The notes under the pieces were generated by a model, which worked only from the letters and a program-made list of their open reading frames with translations, had not been told where the DNA came from and did not search any database. The position numbers were made by a program, and so were the translations under genes. Shown here one piece after another: positions 4,969 to 11,016 of a stretch of 11,016 nucleotides of DNA (its first letter is position 1; each line of letters begins with the position of its first letter). The stretch is from contig CAJQSP010000069.1 of NCBI GenBank assembly GCA_905614375.1, positions 1 through 11,016 on the forward strand. The letters are read 5' to 3'. This stretch comes from an uncultured Dehalococcoidales bacterium. GTDB taxonomy: Bacteria; Chloroflexota; Dehalococcoidia; UBA1151; UBA1328.

Positions 4969-5816
4969 TCTTCGACCTTAGCTTCGGCTGAATCCTCAGA
5001 AACCGCTACAGCCGGCTCCCAGCCCTCTGGCTGATCAAAACCCGGACTAGAAACCCAGCCCCACTTATTTGCGTGCTGTTCAACCAGTGTCATGAACTGA
5101 TTCTGGTAATCATCACTCTGAATTGGCGGAGTTGTCATAATGACAGCGTTTTCGCCGTTGTCTGAGTAGTACCTTCGGCGTAAACCCACTTCCTGAAATC
5201 CGTACTTACGATAGAGCTCGATAGCAGCCTCGTTAGATTCACGAACCTCAAGCGTCACCACTCGAGAATCGTTTTCGACGGCCTGCTCAATTGCACTGAT
5301 GAGCAATAATTCACCAATGCCCTTGCGACGATCCGACTCGCGTAGTCCGATTATCACCACGTGAGCCTCGTCCAACACGAACCACAATCCAACAAATCCC
5401 GCGATGTATCCCGACGGCAGTTTGGGTCGAGCCACTCGATCAAGAACGTAGCGATCGACATTCCGCTTCACACGCGCCGTAAAACTCACATCTTCTTTTT
5501 CGGCCTTCGTCGATATAGCGTAACGCGGTCCAAATTCTTTCTCTTCAGGGTGCCATCCCCGTGTAGCAGCAAGGTAAAGACCGTTCTGCCGAGCTAGGTC
5601 TCGCTCAAGCCTTGTGACCGGAGTTATTCCAGGGAATGCCTCTCGCTCGATACTCTCGAGTATTGCTAAATCTTCGAGCGCGGCTGTCCGAACAGAGAAC
5701 TCGTTCTTCTCATATTTCTTCGATTCAACAGAAGAAGTGTCCTTCGGAACGAGCTGGTCCGACTCAAGATTGGCAAGCGCTCCGGCAAACAGATTATTTG
5801 GATCAGAAACAGTCAT
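4965..5816 (-). CDS. GNAT N-acetyltransferase, RimI-like, with insertion and tails
   Basis: A 283-residue protein with a GNAT domain starting near residue 40. The acetyl-CoA loop R-R-K-G-I-G (163-168) fits the R-x-x-G-x-G pattern. L-E-V-R-E-S-N-E-A-A-I-E-L-Y (189-202), G-F (206-207) and R-R-Y-Y (214-217) are near-exact RimI hallmarks. E190 and Y202 have the same 12-residue spacing as the catalytic Glu and Tyr of RimI, so N-terminal acetylation of a protein such as ribosomal protein bS18 is likely. It is much longer than RimI (about 150 residues): a polar N-terminal tail (1-39), a charged insertion of some 45 residues (about 87-134) between the usual strands, and an acidic C-terminal tail (about 232-283) rich in W and E. 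The start is ATG with no strong Shine-Dalgarno. No tsaB, tsaD or tsaE is next to it. Confidence 0.85.
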   Translation of the reverse strand: MTVSDPNNLFAGALANLESDQLVPKDTSSVESKKYEKNEFSVRTAALEDLAILESIEREAFPGITPVTRLERDLARQNGLYLAATRGWHPEEKEFGPRYAISTKAEKEDVSFTARVKRNVDRYVLDRVARPKLPSGYIAGFVGLWFVLDEAHVVIIGLRESDRRKGIGELLLISAIEQAVENDSRVVTLEVRESNEAAIELYRKYGFQEVGLRRRYYSDNGENAVIMTTPPIQSDDYQNQFMTLVEQHANKWGWVSSPGFDQPEGWEPAVAVSEDSAEAKVED

Positions 5817-5877
5817 TTATAGATTCAACATCAAAATTCAACCTGTAATGAGGATAGCCTGAATCGTTACGAGCATC

Positions 5878-5896
5878 CTTGTAGCACAGCTACGAG
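5878..5896. promoter_or_regulatory. Hairpin-forming repeat GTAGC-ACA-GCTAC
   Basis: In the 162-base divergent spacer between the acetyltransferase and ABC exporter genes, GTAGC (5881-5885) and GCTAC (5889-5893) face each other across ACA, extending to eight pairs with one wobble (5878-5896). It lacks a T tract on either strand, so it is not a terminator. It may be an operator or a leader-RNA structure. Confidence 0.25.
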
Positions 5897-5904
5897 TTTA
5901 TCCC

Positions 5905-5916
5905 TATTAGCTAATA
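5905..5916. promoter_or_regulatory. Perfect 12-bp palindrome TATTAGCTAATA, candidate operator
   Basis: A perfect, gapless, AT-rich palindrome lies 62 bases before the first exporter ATG and 88 bases before the acetyltransferase ATG, near where promoters of both genes should be. Exporter pairs of this kind are often controlled by a dimeric MarR- or TetR-type repressor binding such a site, but no regulator gene is in the window. Two A/T-rich promoter-like hexamers overlap it, none with a convincing partner. Confidence 0.35.
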
Positions 5917-5978
5917 CGCCCGGACAACCGAAAAAAAACCGTGACCTAAACCTGACGCATAGTTAATAAAGGTGCGCG

Positions 5979-7937
5979 ATGCTTACATGCTGTGGATTTA
6001 AACATGGAGGAACCGTCACGGCTACCAGCCAAGTTGCACCAGTAGGAAAAGCCGCCGGCACTTCATCACGACCTGTCGTCGGATCAAGCTCTGTCGGAGT
6101 CTTCATGCGCATAACTCGCATGGCTCTCCAGTACAGATGGCGGCTCGTCTTTGGGCTTATCGCCATTTTCCTAGCGTCAGGATTCCAGCTAGCACTACCG
6201 ATTCTTATCGGAAGTTCTGTCGATGCAGCTATGGGCCTCGAAAACGGCGATCTAAGAATCGCCAACTCGGCTGTAATTTCAACGATTGAGAATGTCACCG
6301 ATATTGTCGGCGAAGGTTCTAACCCTGCAAAAACTGCCCTCATCATCATCGCAGTATTGCTGTTCATCGCATCGGTTGGTCGTGGCCTATCCGCCATGTT
6401 CCAAAACTACATGGGTGAATCTATCGGCCAAAGCATCGGCTACGAACTGCGTATGCTCTACTACGAAAAGCTCCAGCGTCTTTCGTTCAGCTACCACGCC
6501 GGCGTCCACACCGGGGACTTGATTACACGCGGAATCGTCGACGTCGAAGGCGTACGAATGTTCGTGCAAACAGCTTTGCTACGAAGTGTGTTCCTCATTG
6601 TTTTAATCGGCACAGGAATGTACTTGATGCTGAGCCAAGATCTCGTCTTGGGAATCATCAGCCTCAGCTTCGTACCTTTTGTAGCTTGGCGAGCAACCGC
6701 TGCTCGACTGAAGCTACGATCAAACTGGTATCAACTTCAAGAACGACTCTCTTCTTTGACGAAAGTTATGGACGAAAACCTCGGCGGAATTCGAGTCGTC
6801 CGGTCCTTCGCTTCTCAAGACCACGAGATGAAAAAGTTTGACGAAGCGTCTAACGAAACGCTCACTCTTGCCAACACTCAGGTTGGAATACGCGCTTCAA
6901 ATATTTCACTAATGGGCGTCGCATTCATGCTCTCGATGGCTGGCGTTTTGTGGGTCGGAGGTCTCAAGGTAATCGACAGCGAACTAACAGCAGGTGAACT
7001 CACTCAGTTCCTCGCGTTCATGAGTATTTTGCTTCAGCCGGTTCGACAAATCGGAATGATGATCAACGGATACGCCCGTGGTTCTGCGACAGGCGGACGT
7101 CTTTTCCAAGTTCTAGATATCGACCCCGATATTCAGGACAAACCCGATGCTAAAGACCTCGATATCACAAACGGCACACTCGAATTTCACAACGTCAGCT
7201 TCGGCTACGAAGAAGATCACACTCTCAACGACGTTTCATTCAAAGTTGAACCTGGCCACACCGTAGGAATCGTCGGGCCTCCCGGTAGCGGAAAGTCGAC
7301 CATCGCCCACCTCGTCCCACGTTTCTACGACCCTAAAGAGGGTTACATCACAATCGACGGGCAAGACCTTCGAGATGTCAAGATCGACTCCCTGCGCAAG
7401 GCAGTCGGAGTGGTCGAACAGGACACGTTCCTCTTCACAGCATCCGTCGAACACAACGTGGCTTATGGTGATCCGTGGGCACCTGATGACCGTGTCGAAT
7501 CTGCTTCAAAGTACGCTCAACTTGGTGACTACATCGACCGCCTTCCCGGTGGCTACAACACCTTAGTTGGTGAACGCGGTGTATCGCTTTCAGGTGGCCA
7601 GCGACAACGGCTTTCAATCGCACGTTCCATCATGCTTAAACCTCAGTTAATCATTTTTGACGACTCGACTGCAGCCATCGACGCCGCCACCGAACAGCGA
7701 ATTCGAGCGGCTCTCACTGAACTCACTAAGGATCGTGCGACAATCATCATTTCTCACCGCCTAAGCTCACTGATGCATGCAGATGAAATTCTCTTTATCG
7801 AAGAAGGGGAAATCGTCGAACGCGGATCACATGAAGAGCTACTCACTCAAGGCGGTCACTACAACGATCTATATGAACTACAAATTCGACCGAACGAGCA
7901 AAGTGGAAACAACATGGATGACGGAAGTGCTTCCTAA
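5979..7937 (+). CDS. ABC exporter half-transporter, degenerate ATP-site subunit
   Basis: A 652-residue type IV ABC exporter (MsbA/MDR-like) half in the inner membrane. The transmembrane part has helices near 55-78, 118-140, 200-217, 221-238, 310-328 and 338-360, with an unusually long outside loop of about 30 residues between the first two. The nucleotide-binding domain (about 400-638) has Walker A GPPGSGKST (433-441), Q481, canonical LSGGQ (537-541), Walker B L-I-I-F-D-D (557-562) and H593. The catalytic Glu is replaced by D562, so its own ATP site is expected to hydrolyse poorly. The start is uncertain. ATG 5979 has AAAGGTG four bases upstream. ATG 6105 (residue 43) has GGAG five bases upstream and would remove an unstructured-looking N-terminus. 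It overlaps the next gene by one base. The substrate (drug, lipid or peptide) cannot be read from sequence. Confidence 0.92.
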   Translation: MLTCCGFKHGGTVTATSQVAPVGKAAGTSSRPVVGSSSVGVFMRITRMALQYRWRLVFGLIAIFLASGFQLALPILIGSSVDAAMGLENGDLRIANSAVISTIENVTDIVGEGSNPAKTALIIIAVLLFIASVGRGLSAMFQNYMGESIGQSIGYELRMLYYEKLQRLSFSYHAGVHTGDLITRGIVDVEGVRMFVQTALLRSVFLIVLIGTGMYLMLSQDLVLGIISLSFVPFVAWRATAARLKLRSNWYQLQERLSSLTKVMDENLGGIRVVRSFASQDHEMKKFDEASNETLTLANTQVGIRASNISLMGVAFMLSMAGVLWVGGLKVIDSELTAGELTQFLAFMSILLQPVRQIGMMINGYARGSATGGRLFQVLDIDPDIQDKPDAKDLDITNGTLEFHNVSFGYEEDHTLNDVSFKVEPGHTVGIVGPPGSGKSTIAHLVPRFYDPKEGYITIDGQDLRDVKIDSLRKAVGVVEQDTFLFTASVEHNVAYGDPWAPDDRVESASKYAQLGDYIDRLPGGYNTLVGERGVSLSGGQRQRLSIARSIMLKPQLIIFDDSTAAIDAATEQRIRAALTELTKDRATIIISHRLSSLMHADEILFIEEGEIVERGSHEELLTQGGHYNDLYELQIRPNEQSGNNMDDGSAS

Positions 7938-9829
7938 TGACCGCTAGGGACACCCACAAACGTAGCCACGAGATTCCGCCAAAGGCCTCGATCAAATTCG
8001 GTCCAACGATAGACGAAGAAGTTTTCGGCGAAGCATTCAACGGCCAAGTCGTCGGCCGGTTCATGAAGTACATTGCCGCCTACAAAGTTCTGCTTTGGGT
8101 AGCGATTTTGGCTGTGGTTGTATTCACAGTTTCTTCGATAGCAATTCCGCTAATCGTCAAGAATGTTTACGACGACGCACTTAAAGAGGGAGCCACCGAT
8201 AAATCAAAACTAGCGACGATGGTCATCACTTTGTTAGCAGCAGTTGGATTCAACTTTATTGCGAACTATTTCCAAGAATTGATCGTCGGGCGCGTGGCAG
8301 AACGAATCCTCATAGACATGCGCCGGGCGATGTACGAGCACCTCCAAAGAATCTCGCTTTCCTTCATGGACAAGACAGAAATTGGCAAGCTCATGTCGCG
8401 CCTTCAAGGTGACGTTGCCGCCCTGCAGGAATTTTTGCAAACAGCCGTATTCGCAATCGGTGATTTCGTACTTTTGATCGGAATTATCGGAGCAATGCTC
8501 TGGTTAGACTGGCGCTTAGGATTAATGACATTGGCAGTACTACCAATTCTGTTAATCATCCGAATAATTTGGCTCCCGTACGCCCGTCAATCGTTCTTAC
8601 GCGCAAGAGTTACATCTTCGATCGTCAGTGGCGCACTCGCAGAGAACATTAACGGCATCCGAGCCGTCCAAGGCATGTCACGTGAGTACGTGAACTACGA
8701 CCTATTCGATATCCGAGCAACCGACAACCTAAGGGCTGCCAACAAAGCCTCCAAGTTCGGTGTCATGATGTTACCAATCGTCGATACCCTCACCGGTGCG
8801 GCAATGGCAATCGTCGTGATCATGGGTGGTTTCTTTGTACTCGGCGGAACCGTCGAGATCGGAGTCATGGTCGCCTTCGTATTGTTCGTACAGCGATTCT
8901 TCGACCCTATTCGAGCACTCACAATGCACTACAACGTACTCCAGCGTGCGATGGCATCTGGGGAACGGATCTTTGAAGTTATCGACGTACCAGTTGACAT
9001 CCAAGACAAGCCAAACGCCATTCATCCTAAAGAAATTGACGGTTCGATCAGTTTCGAGAATGTCACTTTTGGATATGTCGAAAATCAGCCTATTCTTAAA
9101 GACATAAACTTCGAAGTAAAACCTGGAGAAACCGTGGCACTAGTTGGTCCAACAGGTTCAGGTAAAACTTCAACGACAGCACTCGTCCACCGCTTCTACG
9201 ACATCTGGGAAGGCACAGTGAAGGTCGGTGGTTACGACGTGCGAGATTTAACCCAGGATTCACTGGGCGAGCACGTCTCGATGGTTTTGCAAGAGCCGTT
9301 CTTGTTCTCGGGAACTATCTTCGAGAACATCATCTACGCCAAACAAGGCGCAACCCGTGAAGAAGTCGTTGCCGCTGCCCAGGCAGTGGGTGCGCACGAA
9401 TTCATCATGAAGCTTCCCGACGGCTATGAGACCGAACTGGAACAGCGTGGCGGGAACCTTTCTCTCGGACAGCGACAGCTGTTGTCGTTCGCTCGAGCTA
9501 TTGTTGCCGATTCCAAGATTCTGGTGCTCGACGAAGCCACAGCAAGCATCGACTCGTATACGGAAATGCTCATCCAGCAGGCACTAGTACGCCTGATGGA
9601 AGGCCGCACAGGAATAGTCATCGCTCACCGACTCGCAACGATTCGAGGAGCCGACAGGATTATCGTTCTTCAAGACGGTGGGATCGTTGAGCAAGGCAAT
9701 CACGACGAATTGATGGCACGTGGCGGACTCTACTCACGGCTCTACTCGATGAACTACGCATCGTTCGATGACATTCCAGATGAACTAATCGCCCAAGCAA
9801 CTAAGGCTGCACAAGGCACATCTACTTAG
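7937..9829 (+). CDS. ABC exporter half-transporter, catalytic-Glu subunit
   Basis: A 630-residue partner of the preceding half-transporter. The ATG overlaps the previous stop by one base (TAATG), with GGAAG nine bases upstream, so translation is probably coupled. A polar N-terminus of about 45 residues precedes transmembrane helices near 50-75, 95-115, 170-190, 194-214, 280-303 and 305-327. The nucleotide-binding domain (about 370-605) has Walker A GPTGSGKT (404-411), Q452, Walker B I-L-V-L-D-E (528-533) with catalytic E533, D-loop A-S-I-D (536-539) and H564. Its signature is LSLGQ (508-512), not LSGGQ. In the head-to-tail dimer this altered signature faces the D562 Walker B of the partner, making one degenerate site, while E533 faces the partner's intact LSGGQ, making the active site. 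This matches heterodimeric exporters such as TM287/288, BmrCD and LmrCD. Confidence 0.92.
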   Translation: MTARDTHKRSHEIPPKASIKFGPTIDEEVFGEAFNGQVVGRFMKYIAAYKVLLWVAILAVVVFTVSSIAIPLIVKNVYDDALKEGATDKSKLATMVITLLAAVGFNFIANYFQELIVGRVAERILIDMRRAMYEHLQRISLSFMDKTEIGKLMSRLQGDVAALQEFLQTAVFAIGDFVLLIGIIGAMLWLDWRLGLMTLAVLPILLIIRIIWLPYARQSFLRARVTSSIVSGALAENINGIRAVQGMSREYVNYDLFDIRATDNLRAANKASKFGVMMLPIVDTLTGAAMAIVVIMGGFFVLGGTVEIGVMVAFVLFVQRFFDPIRALTMHYNVLQRAMASGERIFEVIDVPVDIQDKPNAIHPKEIDGSISFENVTFGYVENQPILKDINFEVKPGETVALVGPTGSGKTSTTALVHRFYDIWEGTVKVGGYDVRDLTQDSLGEHVSMVLQEPFLFSGTIFENIIYAKQGATREEVVAAAQAVGAHEFIMKLPDGYETELEQRGGNLSLGQRQLLSFARAIVADSKILVLDEATASIDSYTEMLIQQALVRLMEGRTGIVIAHRLATIRGADRIIVLQDGGIVEQGNHDELMARGGLYSRLYSMNYASFDDIPDELIAQATKAAQGTST

Positions 9830-9831
9830 TA

Positions 9832-9884
9832 GTCGGTCGTTTCGATCTGTGATCGGGTTACTTGGTGACCCGATCACAACCGAC
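9832..9884. terminator. Large hairpin between exporter and ruvB, possible bidirectional terminator without T tract
   Basis: A 14-pair stem (9848-9861 with 9865-9878; one G-U pair, loop TTG) is flanked by a further 6-bp pairing GTCGGT (9832-9837) with ACCGAC (9879-9884). It fills the 57-base gap between the stop codons of the convergent exporter and ruvB genes, the place for a shared terminator. Neither strand shows a T run after it, so it is not a classic intrinsic terminator. It may act as a pause or mRNA 3'-end protecting structure. Confidence 0.5.
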
Positions 9885-9886
9885 AA

Positions 9887-11014
9887 CTAAAGCAGCGTTC
9901 CCTGCCCAGTCGAACCGTCCAGCCTTGGCGGTAGCCCAATGTGTTCGAATCCCTCTGCTGTCGTTCGACGTCCCTGCGGAGTTCGGATGATGAATCCAAT
10001 CTTCAACAAGAATGGCTCGACAACGTCTTCAAGGGTCTGTTGATCTTCGTTAATCGTCGCCGCAAGTGCCTGAATTCCTGCAGGACCACCCTGATAGTTC
10101 TTCGACAATGTCATCAGGTATAGACGGTCCAGGCGATCCAAACCAAGTACGTCGACCCCCTCAATTTCCATCGCTTCGGCAGCCACTGAATCGGTAATCG
10201 TTCCCGAATTACGTACTTCAGCAAAGTCGCGAACCCTGCGAAGCAACCTGTTTGAAATCCTCGGCGTGCCACGTGACCGTCTAGCGATCTCATGCGCTCC
10301 ACTATCACTCATATCCACTTCGAGAATCCCAGCAGACCTTGTAACAACCCGAGCAAGCTCTTCAGTCGAATAAAAATCAAGGTGATACGCCAATCCGAAA
10401 CGCTCGCGTAATGGTGCGCTAAGCATTCCAGCACGAGTAGTCGAACCGATCAAAGTGAAGGGCTGCAACGGCAGATTAATGCTTTTAGCGAAAGCACCTG
10501 CACCAGTCATGAAGTCGACGCGAAAATCCTCCATAGCGGAGTACAAGTACTCTTCGACGGCGTGCGATAATCGGTGGATTTCATCGATGAATAAAACATC
10601 ACCTGTTTTCAAATTTGAAAGTAAGCCAACTACGTCGGCAGGTCGTTCGAGCGCCGGACCCGACGTATGAATCAACTGCGAATCAAGTTCGCGAGCGATG
10701 ATCTGAGAAATCGTAGTTTTGCCCAAACCTGGAGGACCGTGAAATAGAGCGTGATCCAGAGTGTCGCCACGCTTCTTAGCTGCCATAACAGCAATCGAAA
10801 TACTGTCGACAACGGCCCGCTGACCTACGTATTCCTGAAATCGTTGAGGGCGAAGATCTTTCGACGCGGTCTGAGCGATGAGTTCCTCGTTCGACGTCGT
10901 ATCCTGAGCGCGTTCTTCTAATCCTTGATCTCCGGCAAGTTTATCGGCATCGTTCGACGGACTGCTCGCCTGAACAATCCGCTCGCGACCGCTTTCTTCT
11001 GACCCAGAAGCCAA
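9887..11014 (-). CDS. ruvB: Holliday junction branch-migration ATPase RuvB
   Basis: The AAA+ motor that, with RuvA and RuvC, drives branch migration of Holliday junctions in recombination repair. The core begins L-R-P-Q-R-F-Q-E-Y-V-G-Q (54-65). Walker A is GPPGLGKT (93-100), Walker B F-I-D-E-I-H (142-147), sensor 1 G-S-T-T-R-A-G (190-196; Ser where Ala is usual), arginine-finger region P-L-R-E-R-F (201-206), sensor 2 R-G-T-P-R-I-S-N (248-255), and the winged-helix end G-G-P-A-G-I-Q (309-315) to I-G-F-I-x-R-T-P-Q-G-R (339-349). The C-terminus is complete. The N-terminus is uncertain: the TTG at 11014-11012 is two bases from the window edge, the frame may continue beyond it, and about 30 more polar residues precede the core than usual. 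ruvA and ruvC, if linked, lie outside the window. Confidence 0.95.
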   Translation of the reverse strand: MASGSEESGRERIVQASSPSNDADKLAGDQGLEERAQDTTSNEELIAQTASKDLRPQRFQEYVGQRAVVDSISIAVMAAKKRGDTLDHALFHGPPGLGKTTISQIIARELDSQLIHTSGPALERPADVVGLLSNLKTGDVLFIDEIHRLSHAVEEYLYSAMEDFRVDFMTGAGAFAKSINLPLQPFTLIGSTTRAGMLSAPLRERFGLAYHLDFYSTEELARVVTRSAGILEVDMSDSGAHEIARRSRGTPRISNRLLRRVRDFAEVRNSGTITDSVAAEAMEIEGVDVLGLDRLDRLYLMTLSKNYQGGPAGIQALAATINEDQQTLEDVVEPFLLKIGFIIRTPQGRRTTAEGFEHIGLPPRLDGSTGQGTLL

Positions 11015-11016
11015 TC

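Noticed and set aside
1..11016. Mobile element, CRISPR array, prophage or defence island
   Set aside because: I see no transposase, integrase, direct-repeat array, attachment-site repeat or nuclease-type gene; all long frames are accounted for by ordinary chromosomal families.

Overview
The window reads as an ordinary bacterial chromosome segment of moderate GC, with single-copy housekeeping and transport genes on both strands and no insertion sequence, phage, tRNA, rRNA or CRISPR that I can see. A coproheme-decarboxylase-type (HemQ/chlorite dismutase family) gene, a ferredoxin-type siroheme reductase, TTG and GTG starts and protein styles resembling marine Chloroflexota (Dehalococcoidia/SAR202-like) make a Chloroflexota host my preferred guess. 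An actinobacterium is not excluded. This placement is inference, not proof.

Layout, left to right. A hemQ-like gene runs off the left edge on the minus strand (1-273). It is divergent from a small two-helix membrane protein of unknown function (379-918), which ends at a strong terminator (973-1009) shared with the convergent siroheme sulfite/nitrite reductase (1046-2836, minus). A 323-base gap (2837-3159) precedes the reductase. Next on the plus strand come a DHDPS/NAL-family aldolase-like protein (3160-4071) and a double zinc-ribbon membrane protein (4171-4968). The latter meets, tail to tail with a 4-base overlap, a RimI-like N-acetyltransferase (4965-5816, minus). A divergent spacer with a perfect 12-bp palindrome follows. 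Then two overlapping ABC exporter half-transporters (5979-7937 and 7937-9829, plus) form a heterodimer with one degenerate and one catalytic ATP site. A large hairpin separates them from ruvB (9887-11014, minus), which reaches the right edge.

The most interesting item is in the leader of the siroheme reductase. On the minus strand a 14-codon ORF (3008-2964) carries three consecutive cysteine codons followed by Thr-Gly-Arg-stop. The codons just after the cysteines are the left arm of a terminator hairpin with a six-T tail, and the leader's stop codon is the hairpin loop. A second, perfect 11-bp terminator lies 14 bases further on. The right arm of the first hairpin can pair with the left arm of the second. 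This is the architecture expected of cysteine-responsive, ribosome-mediated attenuation. It argues that the downstream enzyme is an assimilatory sulfite reductase feeding cysteine synthesis, not a nitrite reductase. Poly-cysteine leader ORFs acting as cysteine attenuators have been reported in mycobacteria; this instance appears to be an independent or related version in another lineage.
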